Both the position numbers and the translations under genes were made by a program. A DNA stretch of 64,000 nucleotides, taken from contig NW_020954585.1 in the NCBI RefSeq assembly GCF_900497805.2, positions 40,617,527-40,681,526 on the forward strand, in the 5' to 3' direction. Below, piece after piece: positions 43,974 to 55,024 of the stretch. The DNA is from Vombatus ursinus (lineage: Eukaryota > Chordata > Mammalia > Diprotodontia > Vombatidae). How positions within the stretch are numbered: the first letter of the stretch is position 1; each line of letters starts with the position of its first letter. The notes below the pieces were generated by a model that worked only from the letters and a program-made list of their open reading frames with translations, searched no databases and was not told the origin of the DNA.

Positions 43974-44168
43974 GGAGGCAATGTGGTGAAGTAGGAAGCA
44001 TGCTGGATTTGAGGGCAGAGGACCTGAGTTTGAATCCTGGCTTTGTTACTTGAGACCTGTATGACACTGGACAAGTCACCCTGACCTCTCTGGATTGCAG
44101 TTTACAAATCTGTAGAATTAGGAGAGTGGACTCAATGACCTTTAAAGGTCCTTTCTAGCTCTAATTCG
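43974..44168 (+). mobile_element. MIR/Ther-type SINE, near full length
   Basis: 'ggcaatgtggtgaagtagga' head, 'gaggacctgagtttgaatcc', 'aggagagtggactcaatgac', 'tccttt ctagctctaatt' end (split by a base group). Confidence 0.75.
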
Positions 44169-44378
44169 AAGCAGCTATGTAGTGCTAGAGATATTAAAAT
44201 GTATATGTCCTAATGTATCTGTATGTGTATTAAAAAAGGAGTGTCTCAATACAGCAGATGATTTTGATTCTATGGTAAAGTCTAAAGAAAATTATTTTGG
44301 ATTACTTAATTTATATTACTCCTGTCTGCTCCACCCTCTGCCACTATCATCTCCTTCAGTGATTCAAAGTTGACTATA

Positions 44379-44632
44379 AGACACCTAAGTGGCATAGTAG
44401 ATAGAGACCTGGGCTGGGAATTAGAAAGACTCATCTTCCTGAGTTCAAATCTAGCCTCAGACACTTACTAGCTGTGTGACCCTGGGCAAGTAACTTAACC
44501 TTGTTTGCCTCAGTTTCCTCATCTGTAAAATGAGCTGGAGAAGGAAATGGCAAACCACTCCAGTATCTTTGCCAAGAAAATTCCAAATAGGGTCGTGAAG
44601 AGTAGGACATGACTGAAAAATGACTAAACAAA
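44379..44632 (+). mobile_element. CORE-SINE with RTE-like tail
   Basis: Diverged head, 'gtgtgaccctgggcaagtaa', 'aaatgagctggagaaggaaa', 'gactgaaaaatgactaaaca'. Confidence 0.9.
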
Positions 44633-45429
44633 AAATAAGGTAAAAGCACTTGTTTTTATCTATGTGTTTCATTGTGCTCACTTTTGTATCTGGTGGGGGA
44701 GGAGTTCCCTGGGAGTGGAGGAAGTAATATATCAACCTCTTTGATTTGAGCACTAATGCTGTCTGGTGAAGGATTTAATAGATACCAACTTAGGTGATTC
44801 AGGGCTCCAATTACAAGCAAGGAAGTCATTACCATTTCCCATGACCCAACAAATCATAAAGTCAGAAGACTGAAAGGCACCCTGTTCATTGTCATTCAGT
44901 AACCCGAGGCAGAAAAGGATGAGTTATCTGCACATGACAACATCTTAATAGGTAGCCATCCTCAGTGCCTAAAAATCATGGCCCGGCATCAGAGTAGAAC
45001 GGAATAATAGCCATGGATTTTGAATAATCACCTTTACCCTGGGTGCTTTCCTATGTACTGTTATACACCCCAAAATCGCAATCCTGGACTTGATGAAGAT
45101 AAATGCATACATCATAATTTGGCAATGTGCTATGAGAGTGGACTGAAGGTCCCAGTTGGTGATTCCTAGGTCCTTTTGCCAACTTCCTGGGGGTGCTTGC
45201 TTATTTTCTCTCATGGTGGGCAAAGAGACCTTCCCTGCTTTAAGCCATGGACAGAAACCTGCATGCTCTATGGTAGCAGCTTCCAAACTTTGATCATGTA
45301 CCCCACAAGTAAAAAGAAAATTGTCTACACTCTCCGATGCATGTGTATTTACTTGTTTATAAATTATATTTATGAACTATTGTATGCATAATTTTATGCA
45401 TTATAAAGCTTATACCACAATAAAATTTT
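44633..45429. other. Unclassified stretch
   Basis: No gene and no clear repeat. 45,262-45,415 ('cttccaaactttgatcatgt', then AT-rich) could be a DNA-transposon remnant, but I cannot show inverted ends. Confidence 0.35.
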
Positions 45430-45955
45430 AAAATGATGAGATAAAGATAAGAGATAGTGTTTGATTCTAGAGTTAATAGGGAACCATTGGAGTTTATTGA
45501 GTATGAAAGTGACATGGTCATATCTACACTTTAGGAAAATCACTTTGGCAGCTATTTGGAGGATGGATTGGAGGGGGTGAGATTTGAGGAAGGAGACCAA
45601 TTAGAAGGTGATTGAAAAGAGTCGAGTGATTAATAAATCCCTAAGCTAGGAGAAGAACTGGGAGAGAGCAATGTCATGACAACCCAGAGAGGAGAGAGAA
45701 AGTATAGAGGAAGGGAGGGTGGTCAACAGTGTATAACGCTTTGGAGAGGTCAAGAAGGATGAAGATTAAAAAAAAGCCTAAGAGATTTGGCAGTTTGGAG
45801 ATCACTGCTAACTTTGAAGACAGCATTTTCGATTGAGTGATGAATCAAGGTTAATGAAGAGGATGAGATCAGGAGGAACGGGAAGGGTTGTGGCTTCCTC
45901 TGTATAAATAGAGAGTTTCAGAAAAAGGATAGGTTTAGGGGAGAAGGTAATATAA
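45430..45955 (-). mobile_element. L2 LINE, antisense
   Basis: 'gggaaccattggagtttatt', 'gaaaatcactttggcagcta', then 'gagaggtcaagaaggatgaa' and 'ggcagtttggagatcactgc' (reverse of L2 ORF2 text). The minus frame 45,394-45,600 reads [20 protein letters not shown], the L2 C-terminal block. Confidence 0.75.
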
Positions 45956-46560
45956 ATGCAATCTGGGAATGTTTGATCATCCTATACTGCTTACTCTTTT
46001 CCACCCAAAAGTGAAAAGTATGTGTATGAGTGGGAGTGGGGAATGAAAGAGAAGAAGAGGTTTATCTAGGTAACTGGTCACTGCCAGGAACCTGACATTG
46101 AAAAGATCTAGGGAACAGGATATGGGAATGCTGCAGCCTAGCGGTGGGATCTTGCCTTGGTACCTGCTTTGGGTTCCTGGGTTATAAATACCCTGAGGGG
46201 CCTATACCACTGGAAAGTCAGCTGTGGGAAGGGGCAGAGTAGGGAACTAATGAAGAATGATGGAGGACAAGCCCAATGTTGCCTATAGGGGAAAGGATTC
46301 ATTCTCTAGTGCTTCTCTCCACCACCTTTTGGAGACTATTACATATATATTCATATGGATGTGTATACAATATTACATATACACAATATGTATATGTACA
46401 CATATACATACATACAGTATATATATGTGTCTTTATGATAAATGTGGTCATGTGCATAAAATGGTTTGAGCTCCTAGGTGTAAAGGCACATCATAAATTC
46501 AAAATATTGTTTTAATCTTCTAATTGAAAAAGACACCACTAAGGGCACATATCATTGCAA
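45956..46560. other. Unclassified stretch with TATG/CATA repeat
   Basis: 46,338-46,435 is an imperfect TATA/CATA microsatellite. No gene; overlapping frames there are low complexity. Confidence 0.45.
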
Positions 46561-46564
46561 GAGG

Positions 46565-47500
46565 AGGTAGGCTTATAAGACTTGTGGTAAGATGGCAAAA
46601 TGAATGTTTATGTCTGGACAAACTCATCTTCTTTTACTATTACCTCAAAAATTTGTTACAACAAACATGGAATTGGGCCAAATGATGCAAAAGATCATTT
46701 GGAATGAAAAGATAACCAAGAGAAAGAGCTAAGGGAAGTACTATTGGCTCCCCATTCCACCTGGTTCCTGCCCCTAACATAGGCCCTACACTGAGGGCTG
46801 AGTGCTCTGAATGGCTGCTATTGCCTCTACAATTGGTGGACCCATTATAGGCCTAATACTTGGGGCTGAGCGCTCCTTTCTAACTACACCTACTATAGTC
46901 TGAGGCTTCAAGCCTCCACGTGGTTGCTATTGTCTTTCTGCTTGCCAGTTTGTTCTCTTAGCCCCATATCGAGGGCTGAGGGCTCTGTGCCGGGGTTCCA
47001 TGATGAAGGCCAAGGGCTTTGAGGGACTGCAGATAGCTTTGTGCTCATTACACCTTTTATAGACCCTATTCTAAGGTCCAAGAGCTCTGAACTGAAGACT
47101 GAGGACTCTGTCTTTAGAGCCTGGGGCTCCACATGCTTGTGACCACCCCTTACTTGCCACCCTGACTCTGGATTTCTTTATTGAAGGCTTCAAAAGCTTC
47201 AGAATTGAGGGAAGTTTGGAAAGAAAAACTTTCGGGTTTGACTATCATCAGCCACCTCCAGAAGAGTTACCCCTGAGCACTGATTTCATCAGAGCCATCC
47301 AACCCTCACTAATGAAAAGTTCAGAAGTTAAAACTCCAAGTCAACTGAGAAGGATAGTAGAGAGATTGGGGAAATGAACAAGCAAAGGAGAACTTTCAAT
47401 ACATTGTAGAACTACTCAGGACAAAGAGAATCCCAGGATTATAGAAAAACAAAAACAGAAGAAAAGAATAATTATATATCAATCACAAAGAGAAATCCAG
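46565..47500 (+). mobile_element. L1 LINE 5' UTR and start of ORF1
   Basis: Begins 'taagatggcaaaatgaat', like the 'aagatggcggagtgag' start of marsupial L1s, then 'aattgggccaaatgatgcaa'. ORF1 appears to start at 'gggaaatgaacaagcaaagg' (ATG about 47,375) but soon stops. 3'-truncated at about 47,500. A 5' end without its 3' part suggests a later deletion or a broken insertion. Confidence 0.6.
46793..47132 (+). repeat. Degenerate tandem motif GAGGGCTGAGNGCTCTG in the L1 5' UTR
   Basis: Related units start at 46,793, 46,861, 46,901, 46,971, 47,005, 47,073, 47,094 and 47,117. Several spacings are 34 or 68-70 bases. Some units are self-complementary (AGGCTTCAAGCCT at 46,903-46,915, AGAGCTCT near 47,081). 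The arrangement recalls monomer arrays in rodent L1 promoters but is not homologous to them as far as I can see. Confidence 0.6.
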
Positions 47501-47507
47501 ACTACTC

Positions 47508-47608
47508 AGTTAATCAATAAACATTTATTAAGTGCCTTCTGTGTATCAGGTATTGTGCTCAACACTGGGGAAGAAAAGAAAGGTAAAAAGACACACACAC
47601 ACACACAG

Positions 47609-47642
<34 letters not shown>

Positions 47643-47680
47643 CCTGCCCCCACCACTCTCAAGAAACATACAATCTCTCA
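47508..47680 (-). mobile_element. L2 LINE 3' end, antisense, with (AC)n
   Basis: 'aataaacatttattaagtgc', 'tgtgctcaacactggggaag', then (AC)n at about 47,590-47,640, then 'aaacatacaatctctcacag'. Confidence 0.75.
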
Positions 47681-47760
47681 CAGGAGTTGATTCAAAAGAG
47701 AGCTGAAAAGCAAAGGGTAGTGGGAAAGGTACCTGGCACAGGGTCTTGATGGAGAAATAC

Positions 47761-48621
47761 TGTTAAAATTATCTTAAACAGAAAAGAATTCTGAGATACA
47801 AAGTTACTGAGCAAATAAATAATGATTTATTAATAATGGTCAACAGGTTACCATTGAGTCAGGTCAACTAATTTCTCGGTAATTAGTGACAAAGGAGTAA
47901 TTTACATAGCTTATTTTTATAAAAGAAATGTGTAATAAAATAAAAGGAAATTTGTTTTGAACATAATTCAATCAGACAAGACAGGTCATTGCACTAGTTT
48001 GCCTCTCCCAGGTTTTCTTAACCCAAATTTGTACCGTTGGCAACATCTAGCTGTCAAAGTGAGATTGTCCCAGAAGTCCTTGCCCTATACGTGATGCCTT
48101 TTGTAACCAGAAATCTTACTTTAAAGGGGAACTTGTAGTTTGTAGTTAGCAATCAGCACCCATCCACCCTCCCCATCTTCCAACTACCAAGATTACATTA
48201 CTCAATTTAGACTTAACCTCTAGCTCAAGAAAAAAGGGAGCTTATCCACAAAGACTCAAAAGAAAAACTTAGCCCTTAGGCAACCCCCTCTTTCTCCAGC
48301 TGCCAGAAAGGAGAATCCTTTAAAAAGAGTCTCATAATTCTATGATTATTTTTATTCCTACAAAGATATGTCTTACTCTAAATTATCTGCTACTAACTGG
48401 TAGTCTTGTCAGTCTATCTATACACTAAATCTATAGGTAACCTGGACTTAAGAAAATATCTGTATTAGTTTGACTTAGCTGTTTAGGTCTAGCTTTTCCT
48501 AAAGAAGGGAGCTTAATCCTACAATCTGATTTAAAGGATGTTCCTTTTCAGTATGGAGAAGGGCAGCTGGGTGGGAAATAAAGAGATAGCAGGCCTCCTT
48601 AAATGGAGGTTTTGGGACACA
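47761..48621 (-). mobile_element. Solo-LTR-like fossil, antisense
   Basis: Read on the minus strand, the block ends in CA at 47,761 and could start at TG near 48,621. It has a TATA-like site near 47,909-47,925, an AATAAA at 47,826-47,831 and about 65 bases after that to the end, the layout of U3-R-U5. No internal retroviral region is seen and no clear target duplication was found. Family unknown; it looks old. Confidence 0.45.
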
Positions 48622-48929
48622 CTCTCCACCCTCCAATCAGTGGTGATAGATAAAAAATATGAGTTTGAGGAGTGAGGTGATATTGCATGAGGAAGACCTT
48701 CCTAAGGTGTAATGGAGAGGTTCAGATGAGAATAGCAAATGGAGTAACCATGAAAATATTGAGAGTGGTTGGAAACCTTTACATAATGACTGAAAGAGAT
48801 CGTAAATGAAATTAAAGATTTTGATGAAAAATTCAAAAGGAGAATGAACACTGTAGAACAAAAGTAGTAGATACATTAAAGGGAAAAAAAGTGATTGAAA
48901 CAGAATTTTAAAATTCAATGTTTCCCCTT
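48622..48929. other. Unclassified spacer
   Basis: No gene. A minus frame (48,637-48,945, 102 codons) is L/F/S-rich and not recognisable. Confidence 0.35.
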
Positions 48930-49420
48930 GTTCAGTAAACTCCACACATCACCCTATCACCTCCGCATTCATGTAAAAATCTTCTGGCTTTTAAAGCTAA
49001 TCTTAACCTAATCCTTCCTACCTTTTCAGTAACACAGTTTACTCCCCTCCACATACTCACCAATCCAGCAACACTTATTTCCTTGCTATTCCTTGTACGT
49101 GACGTTCCATCTCTCCATTCCAGGTATGCCTGGAACTCTCTTGCTCATAGTCTACACTTCCTGGCTTCTTTGAATTCCTTCAATGTGTCAGATAAAGTCC
49201 CAAGGTCTACAAGAATCTCTTTCCTGTCCTTAATCTTAATTTTTCTTCTGAGATTATCTTCAATTTGACTTGTCTATATAATATTTGTATATGTTGTTTC
49301 TCCCATTAAACTCTGAGTTCCTTGAGAGAATAGACTGCCTTTTACTTTTATTTGTATCCCTAGCTCTCAGCACAGAGTCTGGTATATAGTAGTTGCTTAA
49401 TAAATGCTTTGTTGTTGTTC
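48930..49420 (+). mobile_element. L2 LINE 3' end, sense
   Basis: 'cagtaaactccacacatcac', 'ttctggcttttaaagctaat', 'ttccaggtatgcctggaact', 'ttgcttaataaatgctttgt'. Confidence 0.75.
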
Positions 49421-49604
49421 ATCATAGTACTGGATGTTAGGTAGCATTAAATACATTTTTACTGATTTGATTCTTCCTACCCCTTGATACTCCTTGCCTT
49501 ATATTCTTTTTACACTCTTCCCTTCTATTCTTTCCTTCTAACATAATTAATTAATTAACCTAATTAAAATGTAATTAAAAATGTTCCATTTGACCTAACT
49601 GGTT

Positions 49605-50175
49605 ATCAGGATGAACTGAACCTAGGATAATTATAGAAGGTAATAGTCCTGCCATATTTTACCCTGGTCAGATCACATCTAGGATATTTTGTTCAGTTTG
49701 GTATATCATGTTTTACAGAGGACATTAATAGGCTAGAGAGTGTCCAGAGAAGGTCAGCCAGGATGATAAAGGGGGATCATATTCATCCAGATGACAAATG
49801 GTAGAAGCAACTAGTTATTTTGCTTGGGAAGAGAAGACATGGAAACAGAATGACAGCTATCTTTAAGCATTTAAATAATTGTCACATGGAAGAAGGATTA
49901 GATGTGTTTCTTTAGTTCCCAAAGGAGAGAAATAGGGACAAATGTTAGAAGTTAAAAAGATACCAATTTAGACTTGAAAATTAAATAGTTAGAACTTTCC
50001 CAAAGTGAAATCTCTCTCTGGCTCAAAGATATTGGTTTGTCTTCATGGAAGGTCATCAAGCAAAGACTCAGAATGTTTTGGGGAATATAGCAGAGATTTT
50101 TTTTTTTTGGATTTGGTTGAAAAAAATGACCACTGAGATCCCATCTAACTCCAATTCTGTGTTTTTATTAAGGTC
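49605..50175 (+). mobile_element. CR1/L3 LINE 3' region, sense
   Basis: 'agagtgtccagagaaggtca', 'gccaggatgataaaggggga', 'cttgggaagagaagacatgg' and 'gacagctatctttaagcatt' are in CR1/L3 order (compare the reverse copies at 4.8 and 26.9 kb). Confidence 0.75.
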
Positions 50176-50339
50176 ACGTGAAGGCTCATCGTTGTTTCTG
50201 CAGAAAAGAGAAGGATGAACACAGACCATCCAAACCCATTATCTGACCCCATCCATCCTTAATCTAATAGAAAAACAGCAGATGGCAAATGATCTATTTT
50301 AATCCAAAACCTGAGCAGGCAGATACACCATCTGATAAG

Positions 50340-50950
50340 CTTGATCCAGCAAGGAACATCCAAGTGGTTACCAGATTTTATTTCTACCTCCATGACATTA
50401 CCTGTTTACACCGCCTTATCTCCATGCACATAGCTACTGCTTCAGACCCTCATCAACTTTCTCCTGGACTATTTCAATAGCCTCCTAGTTGGTTTCCCTG
50501 CCTCAAATCTCTTTCTCTATAATCCATCCTCCACCAAGCTGCCAAAGTGATTTTCCTAGAGTGTAAGCCTGACTGTGTCACCCTCCCTCCATTCCCCTCA
50601 ACACACCCTTCAATAAACTCCAGTATTTCCTTACTATCTTACTATCTAGGATTCAATAGAAACTCCTTTGTTTGACATTTAAAACTTTCCAAAATCTGGC
50701 TGCATCTGACCTTTCTGGCCTTCTTATACATTGCACCCCTCCACTCCTTCCACAGATCAGCTCTCCTGGACTATTTGCTATTCCTCACATGTGATATGTT
50801 CAATCTCTTCTCACTATGAGATTGCCCTGGATGCCTGCTGTGCCTAGAACATTCTCCAGCCTCATTTCCATCTTTTGAAATCCTCAATTTAACTGACTCC
50901 TTCTGCAGAAGTCCTCCCAGCTTCAAGTCTCTTCCCCTTTAAAGTTATCT
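50340..50950 (+). mobile_element. L2 LINE 3' region, sense
   Basis: 'ctggactatttcaatagcct', 'taatccatcctccaccaagc', 'cttcaataaactccagtatt', 'gaaactcctttgtttgacat', 'gtgcctagaacattctccag'. Confidence 0.8.
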
Positions 50951-51089
50951 TGTATGAGTTTTTATTTTATTTTATTTTTAATGAAGAGGGGAAGGTGAAA
51001 GAGAAAGGGGAATCAGGAATAGGATTTTCCCCGAAATGGGAAGAGAACAGAAAAAGTCCAGAAAGAATCTTCGACAAATACCCTTTGAA

Positions 51090-51188
51090 AGTTATATGCT
51101 GTAGCTAATATGGAAATATATTTTGTGTGACTTTACATATATAATGGTTATCACATTGTTTGCTCTCTCAGTGGGTGGGGGAGGGCAC
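51090..51188 (+). mobile_element. L1 LINE 3' UTR fragment, sense
   Basis: 'atatggaaatatattttgtg', 'tacatatataatggttatca', 'tctctcagtgggtgggggag' match the L1 3' UTR in copy B (24,425-24,500). No tail is seen because a SINE follows at once. Confidence 0.6.
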
Positions 51189-51189
51189 C

Positions 51190-51336
51190 CCCATTTACTT
51201 TAGAGATGAGGAAACTGAGGCAAACAAGATTAAGGGACTTAACTCAGGGTCACACAGCTAGTAAATGTCTAAAGTCAGATTTGAAGATGAGTCTTCCTGA
51301 CTCTAGGTTCAGCACTCCATTCATTGCACAATCTAG
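51190..51336 (-). mobile_element. CORE-SINE head and core, antisense
   Basis: 'tagagatgaggaaactgagg', 'agggtcacacagctagtaaa', end 'cattgcacaatctag'. The RTE-like tail is missing. Confidence 0.75.
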
Positions 51337-51514
51337 TAGATTTTATTATATACTTTAAAAGAAAAGCAAGTTGTCCATAATAGTGATTTGCAGTTTCATG
51401 TATAAGCCTCTGTTGTTCTATAATATATATGGAAAGGTCAATTTTATTTAGTGAAGAATTTTTCAAAAGAGAAAAAATCCACAAAATTACCTTTATCCAC
51501 TTTGTGTTTTGTAA

Positions 51515-51965
51515 ATTCCTATATATGTTCCCCATGCCTGGAATGCTATCCCTCCCTACTTCTGGCTCCTGACTTTCCTTGTCTCTTTCAAGACTTGGTT
51601 CAAATCCCACCTTCCATAAGAGGATTTTATCCCTTCTCGTAGTATCTTTCCTCAGAAATTACCTTCCATTTCCACTGTATATATCCTGTATAAACATAGC
51701 TATTTGCATGTTGTTTCTCACATTAAAATGTAAACTCCTAGAGGACAGGAACCATGTTTTTTTTGTTTTTTGTTTTTTTGCCTTTCTTTATATCCCTAGT
51801 CCTTAATACATGCCTGGTGCACAGTAAGTACTTAATAAATGTTTGTTGATTGACTGAAGGGGTGTTGATATTTAACACCTCATCAGAATGTAAGTTCCTT
51901 GGAGGCAGGGACTTTTTTTTCCTTTTCTGCTGTATATTCCCAGTTCTTAATGCATAGTGAGACTG
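51515..51965 (+). mobile_element. L2 LINE 3' end, sense, partly duplicated
   Basis: 'ttccccatgcctggaatgct', 'cccaccttccataagaggat', 'ttaataaatgtttgttgatt' ends at about 51,860. A second 3'-end piece follows at 51,880-51,965 ('tgtaagttccttggaggcag'). Confidence 0.75.
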
Positions 51966-52817
51966 AATCCTTACTGAAAGGGACTTTCAAGTCCTTCTAG
52001 GGTCAATTAGATCTTCCCATCAACTCACAGCAACCCCTAACTTCATAAATCAGAAACTGTCTGTAAATATACCACTCTCCCACCCCAACCCCTATTCCTC
52101 TTCAATAGTTCTAGCTTTAGAGAAAGGAAGAAAAGCTATTATGCTGGGCAAGCTGTTTTTTGGAGCTCAAATCTTCACAGAGGCTTCAGCCAGGGCTTAA
52201 TGAGAAACCTCCCTCCCGGAGCTAGAGTTCAATTTGATGTCTATTATTATTTTGCAAGTGACAAACCTCTGCATTCTGTCTTTCCCAGCACTTCATTCCT
52301 TGCACAGAGACAGTAATGAGGATTGCAGGTCTTTTGGAGTGAAAGACAACCTCACCTGCTGCCTTGAGTTTCCATTTCAAAGCAAAGACCTGTTTCGTTT
52401 ATTGCACCGAGGCCCTTGGGCCAAACCTTCAGAGTTCATGAGTAGAAGACTGAATGCATTTATTAAAAATCTTTTAACACTGAGCCTCATATGCTCAATA
52501 GCACTCCTTTGGGGGTTGGCTTTTGATTTGGATGCTGGATGACAAATAAATCAAAGGATATTTTGGAGAGATAGAAACTAGAGGCTTATATAAAAGAGAA
52601 GTAGTGTCTTTGAAATTGGAATAATGTAGCCATGAAAACTCAGTGGAAAATGATAGTCTTACATATATGTGTCAACTGTTGGGACCTACTTAATGGTGTT
52701 CAGCATTGTTCTCACAGGTGGTCTTTTTGGGTCCTTAATGGTTGCTAATTCACTACACCTAATGCTTTTGTAAATACAACTGAGATTTTAAATGCAAAAC
52801 AGGGAATATAATATAAT
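51966..52817. other. Repeat-poor stretch, candidate conserved non-coding DNA
   Basis: 52,140-52,560 shows no repeat and balanced composition with homeobox-like cores ('ggcttaatgagaaacctccc', 'catttattaaaaatctttta'). The 102-codon frame 52,234-52,542 has no domain; it includes a Cys-rich stretch but no splice context. Confidence 0.4.
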
Positions 52818-53073
52818 TTTAATAATAATAATAATAGCTAGCATTTATATGGTGGTTTAGGGCTACAAAATACTTAACAAATATCTCTTTTGTTTTTCAC
52901 AACAACCCTGGGGTTTGGTGCTATTATCATCCCTATTTTACAGATGAGGAAACTGAGATAGACAGAGGTTAAATGACTTGCCCAGGGTCACAAAGCTAGT
53001 AAGTGTCTGAGGCCAGGTTTGAACTCAGGTCTTCCTGATTCCAAGTCCAACATTCTATCTACTGTACCACTTA
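52818..53073 (-). mobile_element. MIR SINE, antisense, near full length
   Basis: (TAA)n, 'gctagcatttatatggtggt', 'ttttacagatgaggaaactg', 'ggtcacaaagctagtaagtg', 'attctatctactgtacca'. Confidence 0.85.
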
Positions 53074-53689
53074 GAAATGAGAGAGCAAAGAGGTGGAAAA
53101 TAAGAGTTTAAAAAGCTCAAAATACATATTTTTTTCCTTCAGGTTTCTATTTAGTAGAAGAATGGAAATAAAATAGCCTTCACATTCCAGCAGACTGTAG
53201 CTGGATCTGTCTCTTTTTTCTGTTATTTTTCCTATTTCTTGAAGTGGCCCAACAGCTAAATTTTCAGTGGGACTTTCATTAGTGTGGATGATGTGACCTA
53301 AATGCTCAAACAACATTGAACTGATAACCTGAATGATCCTTCTGCTGCCATAGGCTAGGTCAGCCTCATTCTTGATGTAGCTCTGACCAATCCACTATAA
53401 AAACCAAGGACAACACTCAACATAAAAAGAAAGCATGGCCAAGGGATTCAATTCATGAAGGGTCTGATTTAGGGTTTTCTATAGGGACTTTGCTCTAAGG
53501 GACTCTAGAGCTATGAGGCACATACAAAAGAAAGTGATGAGGAAGGTGGAGGGAGAACCTCCCCCCCCCCCCCCCCCCCCCCCCCCGGGGCTAAGGAATC
53601 TTGAATTGTGGCAATGTCTTCTGTTGTCCCATGTGGTTATGACCCCCATGTGATTAGTAGGAATAAATGAGCTAAAAAAGACTTAGATT
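53074..53689. other. Unclassified stretch around a C-run
   Basis: No gene or family recognised; holds the 26-base C-run listed separately. Confidence 0.4.
53561..53586 (+). repeat. C26 homopolymer
   Basis: Twenty-six consecutive C followed by GGGG. Rare in mammalian DNA. It can form i-motif or G-quadruplex structures and is error-prone in assembly. Confidence 0.95.
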
Positions 53690-53990
53690 TTTTAAATAGT
53701 ATTTTATTTTTTCCAATTACATGTAAAGACAAATTTTAACTTTCATTTTTAAAGAATTTTAAGTTCCAAATTTTCTTCCTCCCTCCCTAAGATTGTAAGC
53801 AATTTAATATAGGTCATATATGTACAATCATGTAAAACATATTTCAATATTAGTCATGTCGTGAAAGAAGAAACAGACCAAAAGGAAAAAAAAAACACAA
53901 AAAAATAAAGTGAAAATAAAGATAAAAAATGTGAAAAGGATTCTTTTTTTTTTTAACAAATCTAAACTGACAATATTTCTTTTTGAAAAA
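53690..53990 (-). mobile_element. L1 LINE 3' end, antisense
   Basis: 'attttttccaattacatgta', 'ttaagttccaaattttcttc', 'taagcaatttaatataggtc', 'tcatgtaaaacatatttcaa' are the reverse complement of the L1 3' UTR at 24,425-24,606. Confidence 0.8.
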
Positions 53991-54149
53991 CTACATTTTT
54001 TGGCTTAATTCTTTTATCCCAGCCCCAGCAAGAGAGGAGCCTCTGGAACTAAGAAGCAACATCACTGAAAATCACTCTGACACAAACTGGATTAGATACA
54101 ACTGTGTTGTCTTTGGAAGTCTGGCTTTTAACTGATTTTGAATTTTAAT

Positions 54150-54440
54150 AGGATCATCTATTTAGAGACAGAAGGCACCTTAAAGGTCATCTGGTATGTA
54201 CATTCCCTGAAAGCAAGGACCATTTCCTTTTTGTCCTTTTATCCCTTGGGACCTAGGACAGTACCTGGTACCTACTCGGTGCTTAATAAATGTGTCTTGT
54301 GCAAATTGTATCCAATCACCTCATTTTACAAATGAAAAAACTGAGGCCCGGAAAAATTAAGTTCCAACATCACTCAGGTTGCAAGCTGGCACACCCAGGA
54401 ATTGAACTCAAGTTATCTGACTCAAACTAAACAGCCTTTA
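54150..54440 (-). mobile_element. MIR SINE, antisense, with an L2 3' end inside
   Basis: 'gacagaaggcaccttaaagg' and 'caatcacctcattttacaaa' belong to one MIR. 54,190-54,305 between them is a sense L2 3' end ('agcaaggaccatttcctttt', 'cttaataaatgtgtcttgt'). Confidence 0.65.
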
Positions 54441-54675
54441 ATAGAATGCTGGACTGTCAGTCAGGAAGACCTATTCAAATCCTGCCTCAAATACTTATTA
54501 ACTGGTTGATCCTGGGCAAGACACTTAACCTCTCTGAACTTCAATAGCCTTATGTGTAAAATGGGGGTAAGAATAGCATCTCCCTCACAAAGATATTGTG
54601 AGGAGCAAATCAGGTAATAATTGTAAAGTGCTTTGTAGACCTTAAAGCCTATATGTGTTAAATATTATCATATGT
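54440..54675 (+). mobile_element. MIR SINE, near full length
   Basis: 'atgctggactgtcagtcagg', 'ttgatcctgggcaagacact', 'ttgtgaggagcaaatcaggt', 'tgtgttaaatattatcat'. Confidence 0.8.
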
Positions 54676-54926
54676 GGGGTAGCCAGGTGGCACAGAGGAT
54701 AGAGCGCTGGGCTTGAAGTCAAGAAGACTCTTCTTTCTGAATTTAAATCCAGCCTCAGACACTTACTAGCTGTGTGACTCTGGGCCAGTCACTTAACCCT
54801 GTTTGCCTCAGTTTCCTCATCTGTAAAAAGAAGATAGAGAAGGAAATGGCAAACCACTCCAGTATCTCTGTCAAGAAAACCCGAATGGCCTTACAAAGAG
54901 TTGGACTTGATTGAACAACAAATATG
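54676..54926 (+). mobile_element. CORE-SINE with RTE-like tail
   Basis: 'ggggtagccaggtggcacag' head, core, 'caaaccactccagtatctct', 'gacttgattgaacaacaaa'. MIR-like tail text at 54,940-55,020 follows. Confidence 0.9.
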
Positions 54927-55024
54927 TAATAGTGTAAAGTAACATGTAAATATGTAAAGTGCTTTGCAAATTGCTTTATAAATGTTTGTGAAATGCTTTA
55001 TAAATGTTAGCTGTTATTACAGAC

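Noticed and set aside
45262-45415. Possible DNA-transposon remnant
   Set aside because: Starts like a hAT end but no inverted partner or target duplication could be found.
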